DNA of 64,000 nt, from NCBI GenBank assembly GCA_010672585.1, contig JAAHGF010000031.1:1-64000 (forward strand). Direction: 5' to 3'. Shown in pieces: positions 30,024 to 41,500 of this stretch. The stretch comes from Okeania sp. SIO1I7 (GTDB taxonomy: Bacteria > Cyanobacteriota > Cyanobacteriia > Cyanobacteriales > Microcoleaceae). Within the stretch, counting starts at the first letter, position 1. Every line of letters starts with the position of its first letter. Both the position numbers and the translations under genes were made by a program. Under the pieces are notes generated by a model. It saw only the letters and a list, made by a program, of their open reading frames with translations, was not told the origin of the DNA and searched no databases.

Positions 30024-32675
30024 TTATCGAACTACACCGCCGCCTACGGGTCGAATATCTTCTCCTGAGAAAGGGGTTGTACCACCTTGCCAGTTGAAGT
30101 CACTGATCCGGAGGCTAAATGTACCAGTTTGTCGTCTGGGACTAAAAGTTAATACGACTCCATAAGTACGACGACTGTATTCTAATGTGATACGATCGTC
30201 GAGAATATCACCATTTTCTATGTTGATTCCACTTTGATAGCCAACCCGAAAACCTTTATAAATCTGTTGGACAAGACCAAATAATAAAACATTCGTATCT
30301 TCAACGCGGTCAAAGAAGAAAGGTGACTGACCACTCAGACCTGTCTGGCTATAAGTTAAGTTGAATCCAGTATAATCAAAAAAGTCTCTGGAAAAATGTC
30401 CAAATTGACCAGTAAACCCAAGACTGCCACGAAGATAAGATTGGTCTTCATCGTTACTATAAAGGCTAGTAGCACCAGTCAGTCCTAAGACCATTTGCAC
30501 AAATGGAACTACTGGTTTGCTGGTATATCTCAAGCCTTCGGTTGGGGTTGCTGGCAATGCTTCTCCACTCCAGATTGTTAGTGGGTATCTTAGAGAGACT
30601 ACGCTCTGGAAACGACCAAGGTCAGCTCGTGCTTTAGCATCGTCGTCATCATTTTCATCATTTTCATCGGGTAGGGGTTCAAATGGTTGGAGGTCTGTTA
30701 ATAATTCCCGACGGTCTGTTCTAGCATTGACAGTTTGATAACCTGTCTGAAAACTTAGTTGGGCACCGGTTTCTCCTAGTGGTATTAGGGGGGAGGTAAG
30801 GACTACACCTGCACTACTATGAACTGTTTGAAATCCTAAGCTGCCATTGAATAGGCGATCGCGATAACTATATTCTCCTGTTAAGTTGTAACCTTGGTAT
30901 AACTGTCTTAGTCTAATGCTTCCCCGAAAGTCGTCTTCTTCTAGGTCGGGAAAGTCTTTGAATGTGAGAAATGTGGCTCGTCCTTCTAGTTGAGTTGTGG
31001 GGGTTATGGAACCGTTGATTGAAGCTTTGAGACCAAACACGTTATCGTCTATGGGGGAGTCGCCTTCATCTCCTAAAAATGCTCTTTCTAAGTAATATTG
31101 GGGAGTTAGTCTGACTTGAAATGGTATTTGAAGTGGTGGTTCAAATGTGGTTTCAACAAATAACCCTCCTCTATCATCTTGGTCATAACCAATTTGAATT
31201 GGTAGGGGGTCTCTTTGGTTACGGTCAATGATTGTTCGTTCGCGAAATAGTGGCAAGCTAAAGCGGTTGTCGAATACTAACCGTGCTTTTTTGGTGATTA
31301 GTTCATCTTGAAAGGGTGATAGGGGTTTGAGTGTTGCACGCTCGCTTCTTAATTCTACTTCTGGGGGTGAGAATGGATCGTTGGTGAGTCGGAGATTTGT
31401 AGCTTCCCAAGTTCCTGCACCTAATAGGTTGAGACGGTCTGCTTCAAAGCGTAGTCTATTAACTGTTCCTGCTTGTTCGGGTGCTTCTAGTTTGGGTTCA
31501 AATGTAACTTTTGTGCCTTCTGTTGCTTTGACATTTGTTGGTGGTTGAGTAGCACTGATGCGATCGCTTAATGTTGTTGATTGTAATGCTCCTACTCCTT
31601 CTGTGGTGGGTAGGGACTGTGAGGATATTTCTTCTGCGTTACCGACAAATATAATTCCACTTGCTTGTTCAATTACTCCTTTGTCTAGGCTAAAGTTGTA
31701 TTCCATTCGTTCTCCTAGCAATACTTGTTGTCCCTGAGTAAAAACAGCGTTTCCTGTTGCTAGGAGTTGGCGAGTAGTTAGGTTAATTTGTACTTTGTCG
31801 GCGTTAACGAGTCCTTGACTAAATCGCACTATTACTTTACCTTCTGCTGTAATTAGTCGCCGTTGGTCGTCATATTCTTGGCGCTCTGCTGTTACTTCTA
31901 CTACGTCTGCTGGTAAGGGTACTTTAATAGGTTGTTTATTTTCTGTTTCTTCGTCTGACTCTTGGGTTTGAGATTCTGGATCTGTTATGGGAATGGGTGT
32001 CTCTTCTTCTTTTGATTCTGGGGTATCTGGTTCGCTAATAGGTTGTTGGTCTTGGGGAAGATTTGGCAATTCTGGGGAGCTATCTTCTATTATTTGCCCT
32101 ATTTTAAGTGTTTGTTTTTGTCTCTGTGTTTCAAGTTGCTCTGGTTGAGTGAAAAATTTTGAGGTAATTGTTTTTTTTCTGGTACTTGCGGTATTTTTAC
32201 TGAAACGTTGTAAGATTTCTCTACTGTTGGGGCTATATAAGTTTGCTTGTTTGGTCGTTTGTTCTTCTTGTTTTCTGGCAATATATTCGGAGAAATTTGA
32301 GAAGGAAGTAGAGGAGAATGTTAGTTTTCTATCTGAATTAATTTGGTTTTCGATAGTAGAAATTTTTTCTGCTGATGATATGTCTATTTCTACAGGTGGT
32401 CCAAGACTTGCTGAGGTGGTATGAATTGGACTTACTGGACTAACAGGGTCAAAGGTGGATTTAATTTGAGGAATTTTGTACAGTACGGTTTCTCTGATTT
32501 CTTGTCCTGAGAAGGTGCTTTTTACGGACAATATGATTTCCTCAGTCCCCTGGTTTAATTTTGGCACTGGGTTAGATACTTCCTGTGGTGATTTTATAAC
32601 ATATTGGGTTACTGTTTGTGAAGGGAGGGTTTCGACTATTGGAGGTAGTTCTGGTGGTGGCGGAGGATAGGACAT
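30024..32675 (-). CDS. LptD-like outer-membrane LPS assembly protein (DUF3769)
   Basis: 883-residue protein. Residues 1-245 are a low-complexity, Pro/Glu/Thr-rich stretch; an LptA/OstA-like beta-jelly-roll follows (about 245-350: VEVTAERQEYDDQRRLITAEGKV.., GEVKVI-type strands), then a long C-terminal half rich in alternating beta strands (about 480-883) ending in GGGVVR. This is the cyanobacterial DUF3769 form of LptD, which inserts lipopolysaccharide in the outer leaflet. There is no classic signal peptide at the ATG, so targeting may rely on an unusual N-terminus or the start may be downstream. It stands alone, followed by repeat-rich DNA. Confidence 0.82.
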   Translation of the reverse strand: MSYPPPPPELPPIVETLPSQTVTQYVIKSPQEVSNPVPKLNQGTEEIILSVKSTFSGQEIRETVLYKIPQIKSTFDPVSPVSPIHTTSASLGPPVEIDISSAEKISTIENQINSDRKLTFSSTSFSNFSEYIARKQEEQTTKQANLYSPNSREILQRFSKNTASTRKKTITSKFFTQPEQLETQRQKQTLKIGQIIEDSSPELPNLPQDQQPISEPDTPESKEEETPIPITDPESQTQESDEETENKQPIKVPLPADVVEVTAERQEYDDQRRLITAEGKVIVRFSQGLVNADKVQINLTTRQLLATGNAVFTQGQQVLLGERMEYNFSLDKGVIEQASGIIFVGNAEEISSQSLPTTEGVGALQSTTLSDRISATQPPTNVKATEGTKVTFEPKLEAPEQAGTVNRLRFEADRLNLLGAGTWEATNLRLTNDPFSPPEVELRSERATLKPLSPFQDELITKKARLVFDNRFSLPLFRERTIIDRNQRDPLPIQIGYDQDDRGGLFVETTFEPPLQIPFQVRLTPQYYLERAFLGDEGDSPIDDNVFGLKASINGSITPTTQLEGRATFLTFKDFPDLEEDDFRGSIRLRQLYQGYNLTGEYSYRDRLFNGSLGFQTVHSSAGVVLTSPLIPLGETGAQLSFQTGYQTVNARTDRRELLTDLQPFEPLPDENDENDDDDAKARADLGRFQSVVSLRYPLTIWSGEALPATPTEGLRYTSKPVVPFVQMVLGLTGATSLYSNDEDQSYLRGSLGFTGQFGHFSRDFFDYTGFNLTYSQTGLSGQSPFFFDRVEDTNVLLFGLVQQIYKGFRVGYQSGINIENGDILDDRITLEYSRRTYGVVLTFSPRRQTGTFSLRISDFNWQGGTTPFSGEDIRPVGGGVVR

Positions 32676-32993
32676 ATTTCAGATAGAAACACTAAGCTCA
32701 AAGATTTAAACATCAGAGTCGATCATAAACTTAAGAGTTAGAATTTTTACAGAAGATTTATCAATTCAAGAGTAAAAATCTAATTAGCTTGGCCTGGAGA
32801 TTACTTTTTTCCACTTTCTAGGGTATGGATATATTATTCAGTTATTCACTGAATTTTATTTTGTTTATCATATTTTGTGAATTTTGTCAAAAACTAGCCT
32901 GGAATGTAACACTTAATTAGATTAGTGGACTTCCAGGCTGACTGACATCTTGGTGCAAGTTTTTATTCAGTCTATTTTTTACTCAGTCTACGT

Positions 32994-33096
32994 GATGTGC
33001 AACTTTCTACAAAATAATCAGTTTTTCTGGGTCTTTGAGGGAAAGTCTGCTTCTGAAGACTCTCTAGCTCTCATCCGTTGAAAAAAGTTGCACAGG
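32994..33096. mobile_element. Possible inverted-repeat element R9
   Basis: GATGTGCAACTTTCTACAA (32994-33012) is inverted at 33078-33096 as TTGAAAAAAGTTGCACAGG, matching at 16 of 19 positions. It lies between psbI and the lptD-like gene and may also work as a transcription end for psbI. Confidence 0.4.
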
Positions 33097-33126
33097 GCGT
33101 CAGTCTATAAAAATATAGAGATTTTA

Positions 33127-33243
33127 TTACTCCATATCTCGACCACTAGGGTTACGAGCGGGGTCGTTGGACAAGAATCCAAAAATGAATAATCCTACAA
33201 AGAAGAGGACGACAATATTAACGACTATTTTTAGAGTTAGCAT
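33127..33243 (-). CDS. psbI: Photosystem II reaction centre protein I
   Basis: 38-residue one-helix subunit of photosystem II, placed in the thylakoid membrane next to the D1/CP43 side. It reads [20 protein letters not shown] and ends [14 protein letters not shown]; the helix is about residues 5-25 and the SxDPxRNP motif is typical. A GGGAGAA ribosome site lies upstream of the ATG at 33243. The usual KRxD near the end is SGRD here. It is easily missed because of its length. Confidence 0.95.
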   Translation of the reverse strand: MLTLKIVVNIVVLFFVGLFIFGFLSNDPARNPSGRDME

Positions 33244-33346
33244 TTATTAGTTTTCTCCCAGAGTGTGAAAAATTGATCTTGATTATGAGAAATCTACAAC
33301 TTTCTTATCATATCTAAATATTGTCTCATTTGACTACAATTATTTG

Positions 33347-34567
33347 TCAAATATTTTTCAACTTCTTTTGGCTCCATTGCCAGATTTGTGCAAGGACTTT
33401 TTCTATCCAGGTCATAACTATATCTACCCACCCTAATATTTCTTCTAGGGGGTGTTTGATATATCCCATTGAAACTGAGGCTACTTCTAAGCAGTCTTGT
33501 TCTTGTTGGTTATCTGGCTGATTGTCTCTACTATAATTTTGATAATGTTGAATGGAAACTTTGGCATTTTTTGTGGTCTGAGAAAAGTTTTGTTCATTTG
33601 TCTTTGTTAAAGCTTTGATGCTTCTGTCCCGATTTTCTCTACATCTGATAGTTTCTATTTGGACAGAATTATTAGAGGTGAAAATGGTCTTTTGAGAAGG
33701 GTTCTGTGCCTGGTCTTCCTCTTGTTTTACTTCTAATAATGATTCAAAGGGTAATTCTTCTATGTTAATGGGTGGTAGTAATTCGTTTAAACCTAGACTT
33801 CTAGTAATTGGGTGTAGGTAATTTTTAGCTACATTGCTAATAAAGTTATGGAATGTTAGATTGGAACTTGACAATAATGGCAGTGTTTGGTACTGCTTCT
33901 TTTGCTGAATTAGTTCATTTTTCTCTAGGGGTAATTTCAATTCCTCAAATAGGTTGAACCGCAAGGCTATTTGACTGGTTTGCACCCAAGCCATAATTTG
34001 CCAGAAAATGCTCATATATCCTGAGTTGGGTGCTATTTCGGCGCATGGTTGAAGTTGTAATGGGGCTTTGTTTTCTAAGTAAGCTGTTAAGATAAGTGGC
34101 TGTTTTTGTTGTTCTTTGGTCCAAAGTTCAGATTTTTGATGATTATCTGCCAGGGTGTCTTGATTTCCTAATTTAATGTTTAGTCTTGGGAACAGTTTAG
34201 ATTGGGGTTTGATTAGGGAAGAGGTGGAGGTGTTTACTGAGAGTTTAGCTGCTGGTGGGGTGACTGTTGGTATTGTTGTTAGTGATGCTTGCTGAGTCGG
34301 TTGGTTGGCATTTTGATGATTTTTAGTTGTTTCATTATTGACTTTATTTGTGATTTGTGGTATTTCGCTGGTTCTATTTTTTTCTAGTTGTTTGACTGCT
34401 AGGCGAGAGGTTTGCAGCAACACATATATTGGATAAAGTAGCAATTGAATTGTGTTGGTAGTTGCAAATTTTATTTGACTGAGGGTGCGATCGCTTCGAT
34501 CTAAGATTTGGCGATATTTTTCAGAAACAAAGTTTAATACTTTACTTTTATAAGGACTTGATGTCAT
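33347..34567 (-). CDS. Hypothetical protein, cyanobacterial, upstream of psbI
   Basis: 406 residues, no family recognised. The N-terminal part is basic with a hydrophobic segment (about 37-55, TIQLLLYPIYVLLQTSRLAV). The middle is rich in Asn/Gln/Thr/Pro. A better ordered part (about 180-285) has PCAEIAPNSGYMSIFWQIM and two WV.. amphipathic stretches. The C-terminus (about 370-406: EILGWVDIVMTWIEKVLAQIW) is also hydrophobic. It may be membrane-associated. It is co-directional with psbI, 103 bp upstream. The function is unknown. Confidence 0.65.
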   Translation of the reverse strand: MTSSPYKSKVLNFVSEKYRQILDRSDRTLSQIKFATTNTIQLLLYPIYVLLQTSRLAVKQLEKNRTSEIPQITNKVNNETTKNHQNANQPTQQASLTTIPTVTPPAAKLSVNTSTSSLIKPQSKLFPRLNIKLGNQDTLADNHQKSELWTKEQQKQPLILTAYLENKAPLQLQPCAEIAPNSGYMSIFWQIMAWVQTSQIALRFNLFEELKLPLEKNELIQQKKQYQTLPLLSSSNLTFHNFISNVAKNYLHPITRSLGLNELLPPINIEELPFESLLEVKQEEDQAQNPSQKTIFTSNNSVQIETIRCRENRDRSIKALTKTNEQNFSQTTKNAKVSIQHYQNYSRDNQPDNQQEQDCLEVASVSMGYIKHPLEEILGWVDIVMTWIEKVLAQIWQWSQKKLKNI

Positions 34568-35040
34568 TTTTATTTTAGGTGTTTTGATCGAGGTAGGTTT
34601 ATTAATTTTCTAGATTTTCTTTTTCTTGCTCCGTCTTTATGCCCTCGGAAACTTTTGACTCGCAGGCGGTACACTTTTTTGAAGCAACGGGCAATAGAGC
34701 AAGGTGATCGGATAATTTTTATAGAATTAAAAGGGAAAAAGTTATAGAGAGTAGTATTTTACTAAACAACTGTATTATATCTTAGAAGCGAAGTTTGATG
34801 AGACTCTGTAGGTAAGAATGAATTTTTTTCAGTTCTGAGTGAATTTTAATTTGACACTCTGCGGGATAAGTCCACGCGGATTCTTAAGCAGAATAAATTT
34901 GCCTGGATAAATTAACGTCAAATTTAAGTAAGCATTCAGCCGTCAGCCATCAGCTATCAGCTATTGCTTTTAGTTTAGGGGAAAAATTTTATGAACCGTC
35001 TTGCTACAAAAGTTGCCTCCCTGGTCCTTAAAGTCAGTTG
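34568..35040. other. Intergenic; possible right end of the broken tnpB element
   Basis: Holds CAGCTATCAGCTATT-type short repeats (about 34945-34970) and, at about 34995-35060, ACCGTCTTGCTACAAAAG..GGAGGCAAC read on the minus strand after tnpB, a candidate right end/guide RNA region. The rest is AT-rich with no gene. Confidence 0.4.
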
Positions 35041-36374
35041 TTAATTTAAACACCGTCCTTTAAGTAGAGAGTCTTGTAGCTGATAGCTGACTGCTAATAG
35101 CTGAATGCTTACAAATTTAACCTTTAATGGCATAGCCAAATATGCCTCTAGTCTGTCTGGGATAAACCCATTCAGGTTACTTTTTAATCCAATATTTGCT
35201 GCACCATTGCAGTCAGCATTAATCAATTTATTGTGCTTAGTTTTGTACAAACCACGTTTGATTCTTTTGCCACTAAACCTATATTCAGTTGAATTATGAG
35301 TATGATAAACAGGTATATTGTCTCTATCCAAAAAACTAGCCTTGGATGTGTAAGACTCCTCTTGTTCCAAGTAAGTTAATCCATATCTTTCACACATAGC
35401 TTTTAACTTTAATCTCAAACTATAGTGTGGTATTTGTACAAATTTTTGATACCCACCCCTCTTGCTCCCCTCTCTGGAGGGGATGGGGGTGGGTGAGATT
35501 TTTTTGATTCCGGGATTAACACCTACAACAATCGTAGATATTTGATTTTTACTACACCAGTTAATGAGATATCTAACTGTTTTATTCAGATAATCTCTTA
35601 CTTTATTGTTTCGATTTACTGTGATGTTAACCTGTTTCTTAGTCAAACCTTTGATACTTTGTTTATCCTTTAATGACTGTAATCTAGCATTTTCCTTGTT
35701 GTACCACTGGTTGATTGATTTAAGTTTTCTGCCGTCCAAAATGAACGACGACCCAGTATTTGATACACAGGTAGCTAAATTATTTAAACCAAGGTCTATA
35801 GCTAAAGCTTTATCAGTTTTTGGGCTGGTTGTGGTTCAATTTCAGTAATAAATTCTACTTCAAAAAACCTAGCATCATATCTAGGAATTACTCTAACTTC
35901 CTTTAGGTCTTTATCTATTAATCTATCCGGAAAAGGGATTTTTATTTCCCCATATTCAGCCTTAAATTTCCTAAACATTGGGATCTTAAAATATCCATAT
36001 TTGACTATAATTCGAGGTATAATCAAAGGAAAATACCCCTCTTTATTTAAGTATCTAGGCATTCGTATTTGTTCAAAGCGATACAGCCTCTCATTGGCAG
36101 CTTTTATTAAGTTGAAAAAAGCTCTAAAAGACCTATCAACAACTTTTAATGTTTGTTGTGCAATATCGGTTTGAAGTAGCTGATAATTTTCATTGTCTTT
36201 GCAGTGATGATAGTTGGATTCATATCTGAGATACCCACCTTCTGCAAAATAAAACTGTCTCACAGAGTAAAGCCCTACATTGTACATATTTTTGGATAAT
36301 TTACACAACTGTCTTAGGGCTTTAAACTCTTGAGTGGACTAGTTCCTAATTTTGTTCTTTTGAGTCAGATACAT
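35041..36374 (-). pseudogene. tnpB: Broken TnpB gene of a second IS605-type element
   Basis: A second TnpB, from a group unlike the intact one. Reading from an ATG at 36374 (MYLTQKNKIRN) it meets TAG, then continues STQEFKALRQLCKLSKNMYNVG. A missing A in an A-run near 35815 shifts the frame before the RuvC part, which resumes as KALAIDLGLNNLATCV. The late part has the zinc-less TSKASFLDRDNIP and LINADCNGAANI motif. A GC-rich repeat (about 35455-35500, coding SPTPIPSREGSKRGG) is inserted where this family normally has a conserved loop. So there are at least three lesions: stop, frameshift and insertion. Confidence 0.85.
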
Positions 36375-36546
36375 TTCAACTATTATCGCCATATAATATA
36401 AGTATAGCGAAAATAGTTATTTTGGGGAATACCAATACTTAGGGCTTGCTGGTTCAACCTCAAATAATTGATATATAAAGGTTTTAGCTGTTTTAGGTTG
36501 CTCAAGATCAAAAAGTTAGCATTTTGGGCTTGAGTTAGATTGCATT
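36375..36546. other. Short intergenic leader to array
   Basis: Contains a single R2-like end (TTAGGGCTTGCTGG at about 36441) with no partner; otherwise AT-rich. Confidence 0.4.
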
Positions 36547-38475
36547 GTTTTTAGTTGAATAAAAAGTCATGCGTAGGGGCGAACAACTCCCAATACATAA
36601 ATTATCTCACAATTTTTTGGGGAATGCAAGACTAAAAACCTGACCGATTTTTCTGAGCTTCACAAAATGTTTTTTTTTGACTCTTCTAAATTGAGTGGAG
36701 CGATCGCTTATATATCTTATATATCTATCTATAGTTATCGGTAAAAAGTGCAGTGTTTTTAGTTGAATAAAAAGTCATGCGTAGGGGCGAACAACTCCCA
36801 ATACATAAATTATCTCACAATTTTTTGGGGAATGCAAGGCAAAAAACCTGACCGATTTTTTTTGGTGCTTCACAAAATGTTTTTTTTTGGCTCCACTGAA
36901 ACGAATATTTTCTCTATCTTTTCAATTGAGTGGAGCGATCGCTTATATATCTATCTATAGTTATCAGTAGAAAGTGCGGTGTTTTTAGTTGAATAAAAAG
37001 TCATGCGTAGGGACGAACAACTCCCAATACATAAATTATCTCACAATTTTTTGGGGAATGCAAGACTAAAAACCTGACCGATTTTTTTGGTGCTTCACAA
37101 AATGTTTTTTGGCTCCACTGAAACGAATATTTTCTCTATCTTTTCAATTGAGTGGAGCGATCGCTTATATATCTATCGCTTATATATCTATCTATAGTTA
37201 TCAGTAGAAAGTGCGGTGTTTTTAGTTGAATAAAAAGTCATGCGTAGGGGCGAACAACTCCCAATACATAAATTATCTCACAATTTTTTGGGGAATGCAA
37301 GACTAAAAACCTCACAGATTTTTTTTGAGCTTCACAAAATGCTTTTTTTGACTCTTCTCAATTGAGTGGAGCGATCGCTTATATATCTATCTATAGTTAT
37401 CAGTAGAAAGTGCGGTGTTTTTAGTTGAATAAAAAGTCATGCGTAGGGACGAACAACTCCCAATACATAAATTATCTCACAATTTTTTGGGGAATGCAAG
37501 ACTAAAAACCTCACAGATTTTTCCTGGTGCTTCACAAAATGTTTATTCTGACTCTACTGAAACGAATATTTTCTCTATCTTTTCAATTGAGTGGAGCGAC
37601 CGCTGATATCTCTGTCGCTGATATCTCTGTATATAGTTATCAATAGAGAGTGTGGTATTTTTAGTTGAATAAAAAGTCATGCGTAGGGGCGAACACCTCC
37701 CAATACATAAATTGTCTCACAATTTTTTGGAGAATGCAAGGCAAAAAACCTTGGTGTCGCGGATTTTTTCTGGTGCTTCACAAAATGTTTATTCTGACTC
37801 TACTGAAACGAATATTTTCTCTATCTTCTCAATTGAGTGGAGCGATCGCTTATATCTCTATACATAGTTATCGGTGAAAAGTGTGGCATTTTAGTTGAAT
37901 AAAAAGTCATGCGTAGGGGCGAACAGCTCCCAATACATAAATTCTCTCACAATTTTTTGGGGAATGCAAGGCAAAAAACCTCACAGATTTTTCTGAGCTT
38001 CACAAAATGCTTTTTTTTGACTCTTCTCAATTGAGTGGAGCGATCGCTTATATATCTATCTATAGTTATCAGTAGAAAGTGCGGTGGTTTTAGTTGAATA
38101 AAAAGTCATGCTTAGGGGCGAACAATTCCCAATACATAAATTCTCTCACAATTTTTTGGGGAATGCAAGGCAAAAAAACCTGACAGATTTTTTGGTGCTT
38201 CACAAAATGCTTGATCTTGAGTGGAGCGATCGCTTATATATCTATCTATAGTTATCCGTAGAAAGTGCGGTGTTTTTAGTTGAATAAAAAGTCATGCGTA
38301 GGGGCGAACAACTTCTAATACATAAATTATCTCACAATTTTTTGGGGAATGCAAGGCAAATCACCTGACAGATTTTTTTGAGCTTCACAAAATGATTTAT
38401 TGGACTCCACTGAAACGAATATTTTCTCTATCTTCTCAGTTGAGTGGAACGATAGCTTATATCCTATCTATATCT
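36547..38475. repeat. Nine-copy tandem array, ~186-240 bp units, A-B-B higher-order pattern
   Basis: Unit starts (at TTTTAGTTGAATAAAAAG) lie near 36547, 36755, 36981, 37218, 37417, 37657, 37887, 38086 and 38272. Every unit keeps AAAAGTCATGC, AGGGGCGAACA, AATACATAAATT, CACAATTTTTTGG and GAATGCAAG, then a variable T-run; most end in GAGTGGAGCGATCGCTTATAT. Some units carry an extra CTGAAACGAATATTTTCTC block (B) and some do not (A): A-B-B-A-B-B-A-A'-B, which points to duplication of ~670 bp trimers. The reading frame is not kept between units. It stops about 65 bp before the mannosidase start. The role is unknown; it is not a CRISPR. Confidence 0.9.
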
Positions 38476-38538
38476 ATTCTTCTTTCTTCTGCTATATACT
38501 CGCTCTAACCAGATCAATAACCAAGAAATCAAAACTTT

Positions 38539-41500
38539 ATGCAATTTTCTATTAGAGAAATTTCAACAACTATAGAAAAACTACGAAAATTAACTCAAGT
38601 AGATATTCAAAGACAATGGCGATGTCGGCAAAGAGATATACCTTTAACCGCACTTGAAAATTTAGATACTTGGGAATTAGCTGTAACAAATGAGAGAAAA
38701 CATATTGCCTGGAAAAAAGGTAAACAGATTTTATGGTTAGGGCAAAAATTGATAATTCCCTCACACTTAAACAACTATTTTTTAGCTGATTTATCTTTAA
38801 AATTAGGTTTAACTTGGTGGGCTGAATCTGCGGAAATTTATGTGAATGGAAAATTAGTACAGACAGGAGATTTATTTGACTGTTCGAGTCGAATTTTACT
38901 GAATCCAAAAGTGATGATTGGGGAGACTTTTTTAATTGGGATTAAGTTGGTAAGTCCGGTACATGACTGGGGAGCTTTGGTAAAGTCTTGGTGTGTGTAT
39001 GAAAATATAGATAATTATCAGCTAGACCCTGGTTTATTGGCGGATGAGTTAGAAATTTTGGTTGAATATTTTACAAAGGTTGAGGTTGAGAATGACTTAG
39101 ATATAGACATAATAAAAGATGCGGTGAATTTGATAGATTTGCAGTTAGTGGGAGAGAGGGAAAAGTTTGAAGAGTGTCTGATAAAAGCTAATGTTGAAAT
39201 AGCAAAAATTTCTGGGAAGTATATTAATAGTTTCAAACTGAAATTATTGGGTCATGCTCATTTAGATTTAGCTTGGTTATGGGATGTAAAAGAAACTTGG
39301 GAAGTGGCTGAACGAACTTTTGAATCTGTGTTGAGTTTACAACAAGATTTTCCGGAACTTATTTTCTGTCATTCGACTCCGGCACTATATGAATGGATAG
39401 AAGTAAATCGACCAGATTTATTTAATAGAATTAAAGGGCAAGTTGAGTTGGGAAAGTGGGAGTTTGTTGGGGGTTTGTGGGTAGAACCAGAGTTAAATAT
39501 GGTGGGTGGGGAATCAATTGTTCGGCAGGTTTTATATGGTCAAGGTTATTTTTGGGAAAAGTTTGGCAGATTTTCTCTTGTAGCTTGGTTGCCTGATAGT
39601 TTTGGTTTTTGTTGGCAACTTCCGCAAATTCTTGAGGGTGGGGGTATGGAATTTTTTGTGACTCAAAAGTTGCGTTGGAATGATTTTATGGAGTTTCCTT
39701 TTGAGGTTTTTTGGTGGGAAGGTTTGGATAAAAGTCGGATTTTTAGTTTGATGTTACCGCCGATAGGAGAGGGTATTGATGTTGTGAGGATGGGAAGGTT
39801 TGCTTGTGAATGGTTGGTGAAAACTGGCAGGAAAAATGTTTTGTGGTTGCCTGGGGTGGGAGACCATGGTGGGGGTCCGACTAGGGATATGTTGGAGGTG
39901 GGGAAAAGATGGCGGGAGTCTGGTTTTTTTCCTTTGTTGGAGTTTACGACTGCTGAGAGTTTTTTGGTGGAGTTGGTGGGGGAAGGTTCTGATGATTTTC
40001 CTGTTTGGCGGGATGAACTTTATCTGGAGTTTCATCGGGGTTGTTATACGACTCATGCGGATCAAAAGAGATGGAACCGCTGTTGTGAGGGTTTGTTGTA
40101 TGAGGCGGAGTTGTTTGCTGTTTTTGCTTCGGTTGTGACTGGGGCTTTTTATCGGAGGGGTGATTTGGAGGTTGCTTGGAAGGGGGTTTTGTTTAATCAG
40201 TTTCATGATATTTTGCCTGGTTCGGCTATTTCTGATGTTTATGTGGATGCTAATTGTAGTTGGAGGGAGTCTGAACGGTTGGGGTTGGAAGTTTTGGATG
40301 AGGCTATGGAGGCGATCGCTTCTGAGATTGATTTTTGTCTGCCTTTTTCGTTTGATTCTGGTGAGGGTGGGATGTTTTATCGGGTTATTGTTTTTAATTC
40401 TCTGAATTGGCAACGTTCGGAATTGGTTTCGGTTGCTTTGCCAGCGCCTCCGGAAAAAAAGGATTGTTGGGGTGTGGGGAGTAGGCAGCAGGGAGAGGGT
40501 TTGGATATGGATAATTATTCTGCTGGTATGCAAGGCGATGGAAATGACTGGCTAGTTTATGACAATGAGGGAAAATTAGTTAGTTCTCAGGTGTCGGATC
40601 AGGATTTGTTGTTTGTTGCTTCTGATGTACCTGGGGTTGGTTATCGAGTGTTTTGGTTGTGTTGCGGGTTTTCAGATTTGGACAAAAGACTATATATGAG
40701 CACACCTATTCCCCATTTTACAGATAGGATAGCGAAAAAAATTGAGTTTGTCAATACTGTTAGTTTAGATGGTGAAGGATGGCTTTTAGAGAATGATTTT
40801 TTACGGGTAAAGGTGGAGGGGGAAATGGGAAATTTGGAGAGTATTTTTGACAAGATTAATGAACGGGAAGTTTTGGGAAAAGGGAAGGGGAATGAATTGC
40901 AAGTTTTTCAAGATGAGGGTCAATATTGGGATGCTTGGAATATCGATCCAAATTATCAAGAATATCCTTTAGCTCCTGCAAAATTAATAGATATTGGGTG
41001 GATGGAACGGGGAGATTTAAGAAGTTGTCTGCGAGTTATTAGAAAAGTAGGAAAGTCTGAGTTTTGTCAGGATTATATTTTGGAATTTGGTTCTCCGCTA
41101 CTAAAAATTAAATGTTGGGTAAATTGGCAGGAAAGTCATACTTTAGTTAAAGCTGCTTTTCCTATAAATATAGATACGGATTTTGTTACTTATGAAATTC
41201 CTTGTGGAGCTATTAAGAGAATGACTAAGTTTCAGACAGAGAGAGATAAGGCAAAATGGGAAGTTCCGGCTTTACGTTGGGCGGATATTAGTGATGATAA
41301 TTATGGGGTAAGTTTGCTGAATGATTGTAAGTATGGATATGATGCAAAGTCGGATGAATTACGTTTAACTTTATTAAGGGGTTCGACTTGGCCTGATGAG
41401 GAGGCTGATGTGGGAATTCACGAATTTACTTATGCTATTTATCCTCATTTGGGAAGTTGGGAAAGTGCTGGTACTGTGCAACGGGGTTATGAGTTAAATC

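Noticed and set aside
36763-37877. Small proteins coded by the array units (MNKKSCVGAN..)
   Set aside because: The frame starts with TTG and is closed by TAA in several units (GCAAGACTAA) and shifted by T-run length changes in others, so it is not conserved.
36547-38475. CRISPR array
   Set aside because: Units are about 186-240 bp and nearly uniform along their length; there are no short repeats with unique spacers and no cas genes.
39754-40533. 259-codon open frame on the minus strand inside the mannosidase gene
   Set aside because: It lies fully within a clear GH38 gene, in its G/T-rich part, which lacks stop codons on the other strand; the product is low-complexity.
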